Positions 19,557-27,207 of a stretch of DNA of 64,000 nt are shown here, piece by piece. The notes under the pieces were generated by a model. It was not told where the DNA came from and made no database searches. It saw only the letters and a list, made by a program, of their open reading frames with translations. The first letter of the stretch is position 1. Each line of letters starts with the position of its first letter. Made by a program: the position numbers and the translations under genes. This DNA is from DATEDA01 sp963754305 (lineage in GTDB: Bacteria > Pseudomonadota > Gammaproteobacteria > Burkholderiales > SG8-39), in the NCBI GenBank assembly GCA_963754305.1, contig CAVWFR010000051.1:1-64000 (forward strand), in the 5' to 3' direction.

Positions 19557-20597
19557 ATGAAAGTCCAGTTCCGTTGGGTCGCCGGCGCAGCGCTCGCCGC
19601 GGCCCTTGCCGCCGGTGCCCAGGCGCAGCAGCCGATCGAGCTGAAGCTCGCTTACTTCGTCGGCGATCAGCACGCCATGTCGCAGTGGCTCATCAAGTGG
19701 TCCGGCGACATCGAGAAAGGCTCGAACGGCCGGATCGTGGTGAAGCGCTTCCCCGGCGCGCAGATGGGCCCGACGCCGCAGCACTACGATTTCGTGCGCA
19801 CCGGTCAGGCGGACGTCGCGTGGTTCCTGCACGGGGGCACGCCCGGACGGTTTCCGCTGACCGAGATCATCAATCTGCCGTTCATGGCCGGCAGCGCCGA
19901 GATCGGCACCAAGGTCCTGAACGACCCCGAGCTGCGCGCGAAGTACCTCGACGGCGAGCACAAGGGCGTCAAGGTGCTGATGCTTCTCACCCACCAGCCC
20001 GGCGGCCCCCATACCACCAAGAAGGCGATCCGCACGATGGACGACTTCAAGGGCATGCGGCTGCGCTTCGCCTCGCCGACAGTCCGCGACCTGGTGCAGG
20101 GGCTCGGGGCAACGCCGGTGGGCGTGCCGCCGACCGAGATCGCCGAGCAGCTGCAGAAGGGCACGATCGACGGCGCGTTCATCGATTACGGCGGCGCCGG
20201 GATCGCGTTCAAGCTCGGCGGCACGATCAAGTACTCGACCGAGCTCTACGCCTACGTGTCGAGCTTCGCCGTCGCGATGAACGAGGATTTCTGGAACAAG
20301 CTGCCGCCCGATCTCAAGAAGCTGGTGATGGACAGCGTGACCGGCAAGGAGAAGGAGGTCGGGGAGGCGTGGGACGGGCTCGACGTGCCCGGCAAGAAGG
20401 CGATCATCGACGGCGGCGCCGAGGCGATCAAATTCTCCGCGGCCGACAGCGCGAAGGTGCGCCAGATCGGCGACCAGGTTTCCGAGGCGAAGATCAAGGA
20501 GCTCGAAGGCAAGGGCCTGCCGGCGCGCGCGGTCTATACGCAGATGCGGCAGCTCTCCGACAAGCACGCGAAGACCTCGAAGAACTTCTGGAACTAG
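19557..20597 (+). CDS. dctP: TRAP transporter solute-binding protein (DctP family), operon 1
   Basis: Periplasmic receptor that delivers a carboxylate-type ligand to a TRAP permease. A signal peptide (AGAALAAALAAGAQAQ) ends near residue 22. The DctP core follows, including TRKPGG-like MLLTHQPGGPHTTK, FKGMRLRF with the ligand-carboxylate Arg, and TIDGAFIDYGG. Length 346. GGAGGAGT precedes the ATG. A strong hairpin separates it from dctQ. Confidence 0.92.
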   Translation: MKVQFRWVAGAALAAALAAGAQAQQPIELKLAYFVGDQHAMSQWLIKWSGDIEKGSNGRIVVKRFPGAQMGPTPQHYDFVRTGQADVAWFLHGGTPGRFPLTEIINLPFMAGSAEIGTKVLNDPELRAKYLDGEHKGVKVLMLLTHQPGGPHTTKKAIRTMDDFKGMRLRFASPTVRDLVQGLGATPVGVPPTEIAEQLQKGTIDGAFIDYGGAGIAFKLGGTIKYSTELYAYVSSFAVAMNEDFWNKLPPDLKKLVMDSVTGKEKEVGEAWDGLDVPGKKAIIDGGAEAIKFSAADSAKVRQIGDQVSEAKIKELEGKGLPARAVYTQMRQLSDKHAKTSKNFWN

Positions 20598-20622
20598 GGG
20601 TAGTGCTCCGCACGGGATCCCC

Positions 20623-20655
20623 GCGACGAGGCGGCCGGATAGGCCGCCTCGTCGC
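20623..20655 (+). repeat. Perfect 14-bp intercistronic hairpin between dctP and dctQ
   Basis: GCGACGAGGCGGCC (20623-20636) pairs perfectly with 20642-20655 around a 5-base GGATA loop. No T run follows and dctQ starts 10 bases later, so it more likely stabilises the dctP mRNA 3' end or partially attenuates than terminates fully. Confidence 0.7.
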
Positions 20656-20664
20656 GTCAGCCTC

Positions 20665-21132
20665 ATGAAAAACTGGCGGGCGTTCATTGCCGGGCTCTGC
20701 GGCTGGGTGGCGGCCGCTTTCCTAGCGGCGATGATGCTGCTCACGGTCGCCGACGTCGTGCTGCGCGCCGTCTTCAACAGCCCCATCCGCGGCACGTTCG
20801 AGCTGATCGAGCTGCTGCTCGCGTGGACGTTCTTTCTGGCGCTGCCCGCGGTCTTCCTGCGCGACGAGAACCTCGTCGTGGATATCGTCGACGGGGTGGC
20901 GCCGCGCCGCGTCCCGCTGCTGAAGCGCATCGCAGAGATACTCGCCGTGGTCGTGCTCGCGGTGATGGGCTGGCAATCCTGGATTTCCGCCAGGGACGCG
21001 GTCACCTTCGGCGACGTGACCTCGGATCTCGCTTTACCGCGGATCCTCTACTGGATTCCCGTGCTCACCGGGATCGTCGGATCGGCGGTGGTCGCGCTCA
21101 TCATGGCCCTGCGCGGGAACGGGAAGTCGTGA
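20665..21132 (+). CDS. dctQ: TRAP transporter small permease subunit (DctQ), operon 1
   Basis: A 155-residue protein with four membrane helices, the DctQ signature F-N-S-P-I-R-G-T-F-E-L-I-E-L-L-L and the LPAVFLRDENLVVDIV segment. It pairs with DctM to form the membrane transporter. Its stop overlaps the GTG start of dctM. Confidence 0.9.
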   Translation: MKNWRAFIAGLCGWVAAAFLAAMMLLTVADVVLRAVFNSPIRGTFELIELLLAWTFFLALPAVFLRDENLVVDIVDGVAPRRVPLLKRIAEILAVVVLAVMGWQSWISARDAVTFGDVTSDLALPRILYWIPVLTGIVGSAVVALIMALRGNGKS

Positions 21133-22433
21133 GCGTCGGCCTCGTCGGCATCCTCGGCGTGGTGGGCCTGCTCGCGCTCATCTTTGCGCGGGTGCCGATC
21201 GCGATCGCGCTCGCGGCGACGGGGCTGGTCGGCTACGCGGCGCTCGACGGCTGGGCGAAAGCGCTCAAGATGTTCGGCACGGTGCCGTTCAACCTGGCGA
21301 GCGCGTACTCGCTGTCGGTGATACCGCTCTTCATACTGATGGGTGCGGTCGCCGCGCGTGCGAACATGGCGAAAGAGCTGTTTGAAGCCGCCAACGGCCT
21401 CTTCGCAGGCGTCCGCGGCGCCCTCGCCAACGCTACGATCGGCTCGTGCGCGCTCTTCGGCGCCATCTGCGGCTCCTCGATCGCGACCGCGGCGACGTTT
21501 TCCAAGGTCGCGATTCCCGAGATGCGCCGGCACGGCTACGACCCCGCGTTTGCCGCCGGGGCAGTGGCCTCGGCCGGGACGCTCGACGTCCTGATCCCGC
21601 CGTCGGTGCTGCTCGCCATTTACGCCATTGTGGCCGAGCAATCGTTGCCCAAGCTGTACGCCGCGGCGTTCGTTCCCGGTTTCGTGCTCGCCGCGCTCTA
21701 TGTGCTCGCGGTCTTCGGCGTGGCCTGGGCGCGCCCGCACTGGGTGCCGCGCGTGGCGTCGATGCCGTTCCGGGAACGGCTGCGCGCGGCGACCGGCATG
21801 TGGAAGCTCGCGATCCTGTTCTTCTTCGCCGTGTTCGGGATCTATCTCGGCTGGTTTTCGCCGACCGAGGCGGCGGCGGTGGCGGCGTTCGTCGCGATAC
21901 TGATCGCGTTCGGCACCGGCGCGATGAACCTGCGCGGACTGGCGGATGCCCTGCTGGAGTCCGTCTACACGACCGCCGCGCTGTTCTTCATCGTCGTCGG
22001 CGCATTCATTTTTTCGCGCTTCGTCGTGCTGACGCAGTTCCCGAACGAGCTGGCGCGCTGGGTCCAGGGCGCCGGCCTTTCGCCGTTCTGGATCCTGCTC
22101 GCGGTCATCGCGCTCTACGTCCTGCTCGGCACGTTCCTCGACGAGGTCAGCACGATCCTCATCACCGTCCCGGTCACGCTGCCGCTCGTGACCGCGATCG
22201 GGTTCGACGGCATCTGGTTCGGCATCTTCGTCACGGTCATGTGCACGATCGGGCTCATCAGCCCGCCGACGGGGATGACGGTGTTCGTGATCCAGGCGCA
22301 AAATCCGGACATCCCGGTCGCGCGCATCTACCGCGGCACGCTGCCGTTTCTCGCCGCGGACTTCGTGCTGGTCGGCATCCTGATCGCCGCGCCGCAGATC
22401 GTGTCCTGGCTGCCCGCGATGCTGAAAATGTAG
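21129..22433 (+). CDS. dctM: TRAP transporter large permease subunit (DctM), operon 1
   Basis: Sodium-driven elevator-type transport subunit with about 12 hydrophobic segments over 434 residues. Family blocks seen: GSSIATAATFSKVAIPEM, SAGTLDVLIPPSV, FSPTEAAAVAAF, LGTFLDEVSTILITVPV and LISPPTGMTVFV. A GTG start at 21129 overlaps the dctQ stop (GTGA). The co-located monooxygenase suggests an aromatic or related acid as cargo. Confidence 0.92.
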   Translation: MSVGLVGILGVVGLLALIFARVPIAIALAATGLVGYAALDGWAKALKMFGTVPFNLASAYSLSVIPLFILMGAVAARANMAKELFEAANGLFAGVRGALANATIGSCALFGAICGSSIATAATFSKVAIPEMRRHGYDPAFAAGAVASAGTLDVLIPPSVLLAIYAIVAEQSLPKLYAAAFVPGFVLAALYVLAVFGVAWARPHWVPRVASMPFRERLRAATGMWKLAILFFFAVFGIYLGWFSPTEAAAVAAFVAILIAFGTGAMNLRGLADALLESVYTTAALFFIVVGAFIFSRFVVLTQFPNELARWVQGAGLSPFWILLAVIALYVLLGTFLDEVSTILITVPVTLPLVTAIGFDGIWFGIFVTVMCTIGLISPPTGMTVFVIQAQNPDIPVARIYRGTLPFLAADFVLVGILIAAPQIVSWLPAMLKM

Positions 22434-22444
22434 CGAGAGAAGCC

Positions 22445-23626
22445 ATGCGCGCCCAACCCGAAATAGTCGTCGCAGGCGGCGGGATCGGCGGCCTTGCGGT
22501 GGCACTGGCGCTTTCGCTCGCGGGGCGCCGCGTGCGGGTGCTCGAGAAGGCCTCCGAGTTCGGCGAGATCGGCTACGGCATTCAGATGGGGCCGAACGTC
22601 TACCCGATGCTCGCGCGCCTCGGCGTGATCGACCACCTCATGCCGCAGGCGGTGTTTCCCGAGGCCCTGGTGATGGCCGACGCGCTCACCGGCAAGGAGC
22701 TGACGCGCATCTCGCTCGGCGCCGCATTCCGTACGCGCTACACCCACCCCTATTTCGTCATCCACCGCCGCGACCTGCACGGCGGCATCCTCGAAGCGTG
22801 CCGCCAGCGCGAAGAGATCGTGCTCGAGGCGTCGAAGGGGTTGGTGCAGTTCGAGGAGCGGGGTGGTCGCGTGCTCGTCACCTGCGAGGACGGATCCGAG
22901 TACGAGGGCGCCGCGCTCATCGGCGCCGACGGGCTGTGGTCGCCGACCCGCAGCGCGGTCGTCGCCGACGGGCATCCGCGCATCACCGGGCACGTCGTGT
23001 ACCGCGGCGTCGTGCCGGCCGATGAGGTGATCGACCGGAGCTACGTCGACTCGATGGTGATCTACGTGGGGCACAACCTGCACCTGGTGCAGTACCGGCT
23101 CCGCGGCGGCAAGGTGATGAACAACGTCGCGACGATCGAGAGCTCCCGCTTCAAGCGCGGCGAGACGAACTTCGGCACGCCCGACGAGCTCGAGGAGATC
23201 TTCGCGCAGTGCGCGCCGGGCGTGCGCGACATGCTCCGGTACGTCTCGCGCGAGCGGAACTGGGTGCTGCACGATCGCGAGCCGGTCACCAACTGGACGC
23301 AAGGCAGCGTCACGCTCCTGGGTGATGCGGCGCATCCCACGTTGCAATACCTCGCACAGGGCGCATGCATGGCCATCGAAGATGCGGTGGTGCTCGCGGC
23401 CGAGGTCGCCCGCCACGGCGACGACTTCAATGCCGCATTTCTCGCCTACCAGGCGCAGCGGATGAACCGCACCGCGAGAGTCGTGCTCACCGCGCGCACG
23501 TTCGGGCATATCTGCCACGCGGGCGGCGGCGCACGCGCGCTGCGAAACGAGCTGCTCGCAAAGCGGTCGAGGGACGATCCGTGGGAGATCGACTGGCTCT
23601 ACCGGGGCGTCGAGATCCCCGGATGA
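22445..23626 (+). CDS. FAD-dependent aromatic monooxygenase (3-hydroxybenzoate 6-hydroxylase-like)
   Basis: Class A flavoprotein hydroxylase of 393 residues. Dinucleotide-binding motif GGGIGGLAVA (11-20), the DG motif ALIGADGLWSPTR and the GD motif GDAAHPTLQYLAQG are complete. Overall features fit 3-hydroxybenzoate 6-hydroxylase or salicylate hydroxylase relatives that add one oxygen to hydroxybenzoates; the exact substrate is inferred. It starts 11 bases after dctM, in the same operon as TRAP transporter 1. Confidence 0.85.
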   Translation: MRAQPEIVVAGGGIGGLAVALALSLAGRRVRVLEKASEFGEIGYGIQMGPNVYPMLARLGVIDHLMPQAVFPEALVMADALTGKELTRISLGAAFRTRYTHPYFVIHRRDLHGGILEACRQREEIVLEASKGLVQFEERGGRVLVTCEDGSEYEGAALIGADGLWSPTRSAVVADGHPRITGHVVYRGVVPADEVIDRSYVDSMVIYVGHNLHLVQYRLRGGKVMNNVATIESSRFKRGETNFGTPDELEEIFAQCAPGVRDMLRYVSRERNWVLHDREPVTNWTQGSVTLLGDAAHPTLQYLAQGACMAIEDAVVLAAEVARHGDDFNAAFLAYQAQRMNRTARVVLTARTFGHICHAGGGARALRNELLAKRSRDDPWEIDWLYRGVEIPG

Positions 23627-23877
23627 CGAGCTCGCCGGCCTACCACGAGTATTTCGAGTATCGCCGCTACCCGCTGCGCCTCCCCGCGCTCGCGGGCGGC
23701 GCGGATCCGGTGCGCCATCCGGTCGCGATCGCGGGCGGCGGCCCGATCGGTCTCGCGCTTGCGCTCGGCCTCGCGCGGCACGGCGTGCGCTCGGTCGTGA
23801 TCGAGGCCGACGACGCCGTCTCGGGGCGCGATCGAGGCGGCGCGTGCACTGGACAACGACGATTAACTGGTCTGTAA
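23623..23877 (+). pseudogene. N-terminal stump of a second FAD monooxygenase
   Basis: The ATG overlaps the previous stop (ATGA). The 84-residue product has YHEYFEYRRYPLR and a complete FAD-binding start VAIAGGGPIGLALALGL, then VVIEADDAVSGRDR, where the fold should continue with the SRAICW-type block. It instead ends in unrelated residues and a stop. Full-length relatives (MhpA/pentachlorophenol monooxygenase type) run 500-570 residues, so about 85% is deleted. Confidence 0.75.
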
Positions 23878-23940
23878 TGCCGGGACTGGCGCACCAGACG
23901 CCGGACGGTTGAGAACGTTCAGACAACGAAGGAGGAGAGA

Positions 23941-24990
23941 ATGAAGAAGGTTCAGGTTTTGGCTGCGGCGTTCGCGGCCACGCTCGCGGTGTCCGGCGCG
24001 GCGCTCGCGCAAGCGCCCCAGAAGATCCGGCTACAGCTCGCGAGCGCCTTCCCGACCAGCCTCACGCTGATCGGCGAGGCGCCGGTGAAGCTGTCGAAGA
24101 AGATCGAGCGCGCGTCCGCGGGTACGATCGAGCTCAAGATCAACGAGCCCGGCGCGCTGGTGCCGGCGTTGCAGGCGATCCAGGCCACCTCGCAAGGCTC
24201 CGTCGATGCGGCGTGGTCGAACGCGGGCTTCTTCGCCAGCACCGATACCGCGTTCAACATGTTCGCCGCGGTGCCGTTCGGTCCAGGCACCGGCGAGTAC
24301 ATGGCCTGGGTCCTGAACGGTGGCGGGTTGGAGCTCTCGCGGGAGATGTTCGGCAAGCACGGGGTCCACAACATCCCGTGCGCGATCATCCCGCCCGAGG
24401 CCTCCGGCTGGTTCCGCAAGGAGATCAAGACGGTGGCCGATCTCAAGGGGCTGAAGATGCGCTTCTTCGGCCTCGGGGCGAAGGTGATGGCGAAGATGGG
24501 CGTCGCGACGCAGCTGCTCGCACCCGGCGACATCTTCCAGGCGCTGCAGCTCGGGACGATCGACGCCACCGAGTTCTCGCTGCCGTCGATGGACCAGAAG
24601 TTCGGCTTCTACCAGGTCGCCAAGTTCTACTATTTTCCCGGCTGGCACCAGCAGGCCACTTTCCTCGAGCTGTATATGAACAAGAAGAAGTTCGACTCGC
24701 TCTCCGACCAGCAGAAGGCGATCATCGAGCAGGCGTGCGGTTCGCTGATGAGCGACGTCATCGCCGAGGGCGAGGCGACGCAGTTCAAGGCGATGCGCGA
24801 GATGCAGGACAAGCACGGCGTGCAGATCAAGGCCTGGTCGCCCGAGATCATGGCCGCGATGCAGAAAAACTGGAACGAGGTGATCGCCGAGGAGTCCGCG
24901 GCGAACCCGCAGTTCAAGAAGGTCTGGGACTCCTACTCCAAGTTCCGCGCCGATTACGCCATCTGGCGCGATCACGGCTACCTGAAGTAA
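23941..24990 (+). CDS. dctP: TRAP transporter solute-binding protein (DctP family), operon 2
   Basis: A 349-residue periplasmic receptor with signal peptide AATLAVSGAALAQA. The fold signatures include VAD-LKGLKMRFFGLGAK with the conserved ligand Arg, and ALQLGTIDATEFSLPSMD, typical of the TRAP subfamily close to TakP/keto-acid receptors; the ligand is not certain. AAGGAGGAGAG precedes the ATG. Followed by a perfect hairpin, then dctQ and dctM. Confidence 0.92.
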   Translation: MKKVQVLAAAFAATLAVSGAALAQAPQKIRLQLASAFPTSLTLIGEAPVKLSKKIERASAGTIELKINEPGALVPALQAIQATSQGSVDAAWSNAGFFASTDTAFNMFAAVPFGPGTGEYMAWVLNGGGLELSREMFGKHGVHNIPCAIIPPEASGWFRKEIKTVADLKGLKMRFFGLGAKVMAKMGVATQLLAPGDIFQALQLGTIDATEFSLPSMDQKFGFYQVAKFYYFPGWHQQATFLELYMNKKKFDSLSDQQKAIIEQACGSLMSDVIAEGEATQFKAMREMQDKHGVQIKAWSPEIMAAMQKNWNEVIAEESAANPQFKKVWDSYSKFRADYAIWRDHGYLK

Positions 24991-25006
24991 CCGCACGTCC
25001 GTGGAT

Positions 25007-25035
25007 CCCCGCGGCGGCTTACGCCCGCCGCGGGG
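25007..25035 (+). repeat. Perfect 11-bp intercistronic hairpin with CTTTCC tail
   Basis: CCCCGCGGCGG (25007-25017) pairs perfectly with 25025-25035 around a 7-base loop, followed by CTTTCC. It sits 17 bases after the dctP stop and 24 before the dctQ start, the same place as the hairpin in TRAP operon 1. It may act as an attenuator or a 3' stabiliser that raises dctP over dctQM. Confidence 0.7.
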
Positions 25036-25059
25036 CTTTCCTCGCTTCAGGGAGCATCG

Positions 25060-25623
25060 ATGAACCGTCTCCTCGCGGTCGCGAACGCGATCTACCGTTA
25101 TCTCGAGCGCATCGCCGACTGGTCCGGGTGGCTGCTCATCGTCCTGATGACGGTCACCTGCGTCGACGTCGTGTGCCGCAAGTTCGGCGTCGAGGGCTTC
25201 CCGTACACGAAGGCGCAGGAGCTCGAATGGCACCTGCATACGGCGATCTTCGCGCTGTGGCTCGGCTTCAACTACGCTATCAACGCCCACCCGCGCGTCG
25301 ATTCCTACACCGCGGCGCTGCCGTATCGCACCCGGGCATGGATCGAGCTCGCGGGCGTCCTCGTCTTCGCCCTGCCGTACACGCTGGTGGTCGTCTGGTA
25401 CGGCTGGGACCTCGTCAAGACCGCGTACGTCTTCAACGAGCGCTCGGACTCGGCGCTCGGGCTCCCCTACCGCTGGGTGATCAAGGGCGTCCTCTGGCTC
25501 GGACTGTGGCTCCTGCTGATCGCGATCGTCAGCGTCCTCCTGCGTCTGATCGTCTACCTCTTCGGCAATCGATCGGCCGAGGAGGTCGACCTCCGGATCG
25601 GCAGTTCGGTGTCGCAGGTCTAG
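25060..25623 (+). CDS. dctQ: TRAP transporter small permease subunit (DctQ), operon 2
   Basis: A 187-residue, four-helix protein longer than the operon 1 DctQ. It shows TKAQELEWHLHTAIFALWLG, the conserved E-W-H region of keto-acid type TRAP small subunits, and a HPRVDSYTAALPYRTRAW loop. The ATG at 25060 follows AGGGAGC. The next gene starts 12 bases on. Confidence 0.9.
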   Translation: MNRLLAVANAIYRYLERIADWSGWLLIVLMTVTCVDVVCRKFGVEGFPYTKAQELEWHLHTAIFALWLGFNYAINAHPRVDSYTAALPYRTRAWIELAGVLVFALPYTLVVVWYGWDLVKTAYVFNERSDSALGLPYRWVIKGVLWLGLWLLLIAIVSVLLRLIVYLFGNRSAEEVDLRIGSSVSQV

Positions 25624-25635
25624 GGCGCGAGCATC

Positions 25636-27015
25636 ATGTCCTGGCTGATCGACAACCTCGCGCTGATCATGTTCGTGGTGATGTTCGCCGTCATCTTCTC
25701 CGGCTACCCGGTCGCGTTCGTGCTGGGCGGCACCGCGCTCGTCTTCGCGCTCATCGCGTGGTCCTTCGACGCCTTCAACATGATCGGGCTGTCGAACATC
25801 CTGCTCCGCCTGTGGGGCGGCGTCGCCGCCGACCCCGTGCTCGTGTCGATCCCGATGTTCATCTTCATGGGCGCGATCCTCGAGCGCAGCGGCTCGGCGA
25901 AGGACATGCTGGGTGCGACCGAGATCCTGCTCAAGCGCGTCCCCGGCGGGCTCGCGGTGGCGGTGATGGTGATGGGCACGATCCTCGCCGCGCCGATCGG
26001 CGTGGTGGGCGCGGCGGTCGTGCTGCTGTCGCTGATCGCGCTGCCCCAGATGCTCGAGGCCGGCTACGACAAGCGGCTCGCCCTGGGGACGGTGGCCTCC
26101 GCCGGCACCCTCGGCATCCTCCTCCCGCCGGCGATCATGCTGGTCGTGATGGCCGAGATGCTCGCAACTTCAGCCGGCGCGCTCTTCGCCGCGGCGACGA
26201 TGCCGGGGCTCCTGCTCTCGGGACTCTACCTCGTCTACATCCTGATCGTGGCGCTCGTGAAACCGGAGTGGGCGCCCAAGATCCCGAAAGGCTTCGGGCC
26301 GCAGACCCGGGCCGAGTTCTGGCGCACGATGTGGCACGGGCTCGCGCCGATGACCTTCCTGATGATCATCGTGCTCGGGTCGATCTTCGCCGGCTGGGCG
26401 ACCGCTACCGAGAGCGCGGGTGTCGGCGTGCTCGGCTCGCTCTTTATCGCCTGGCTCAACAAGCGGCTGACGCGGCCGATGCTCAAGGACGCGATCCGCG
26501 ACGCCTGCAAGGCGAACGGGATGGTGTTCATGCTGTTCCTGGGTGCGACCGGCTTTTCCTACGTGTTCCGCGCGCTCGGCGGCGACGAACTGATGATCGC
26601 CACGCTCGCGCACTTCGGCATCGACACCAAGTGGGAGATCCTCGGCTTCGTGATGGTGCTGATCTTCCTGCTCGGCTTCCCCTTCGAGTGGATCGAGATC
26701 TGCCTGATCGTGATCCCGGTGTTCTTCCCGATCCTCGCCAAGCTCGACTTCTCCGAGCACCTGGGTTCGGCGTCGTTCTTCATGGCGTGGTTCGGGACGC
26801 TGGTGGCGGTGAACCTGCAGACCTCGTTCATGACGCCGCCGTTCGGGGCGACGCTCTTCTACCTCAAGGGCACGGTGCCTGTGGGCGTGAGCATGGGCGA
26901 GATCTACAAGGGTATGTATCCGTTCGTCGCGATCCAGGTGATAGGGCTCATCCTGTGCATCGCGTTTCCGGAGATCGTGCTGTGGCTGCCGCGGATTGCG
27001 GGGTTGCTGGAGTGA
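25636..27015 (+). CDS. dctM: TRAP transporter large permease subunit (DctM), operon 2
   Basis: A 459-residue transport subunit with about 12 membrane helices. Blocks seen: GYPVAFVLGGTALVFAL, GAPIGVVGAAVVLLSLIALP, VASAGTLGILLPPAIML, TATESAGVGVLGSLF and FLLGFPFEWIEICLIVIPVF. The FEWIEI block and QTSFMTPPFGATLFYL tail mark the keto-acid/mannitol-type branch of DctM. Last gene of the operon. Confidence 0.92.
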   Translation: MSWLIDNLALIMFVVMFAVIFSGYPVAFVLGGTALVFALIAWSFDAFNMIGLSNILLRLWGGVAADPVLVSIPMFIFMGAILERSGSAKDMLGATEILLKRVPGGLAVAVMVMGTILAAPIGVVGAAVVLLSLIALPQMLEAGYDKRLALGTVASAGTLGILLPPAIMLVVMAEMLATSAGALFAAATMPGLLLSGLYLVYILIVALVKPEWAPKIPKGFGPQTRAEFWRTMWHGLAPMTFLMIIVLGSIFAGWATATESAGVGVLGSLFIAWLNKRLTRPMLKDAIRDACKANGMVFMLFLGATGFSYVFRALGGDELMIATLAHFGIDTKWEILGFVMVLIFLLGFPFEWIEICLIVIPVFFPILAKLDFSEHLGSASFFMAWFGTLVAVNLQTSFMTPPFGATLFYLKGTVPVGVSMGEIYKGMYPFVAIQVIGLILCIAFPEIVLWLPRIAGLLE

Positions 27016-27207
27016 TCCTCATTGCCAACTCTGGCGGGTGACTCGCTTGCGATGGAAGCCGGAAAGCGGTTGAGCGGTATCTCGCCCGGCCCACGACGTC
27101 GTCGGCCGCGCCCGAATACGGGTGTGGTTTACGATTAAACTGGCGCCCAGCCCTCCGGCGCGTCAAGGCCGGCGGCGCGCTTTGGGAACGGATCGGAGGG
27201 ACTCGCC

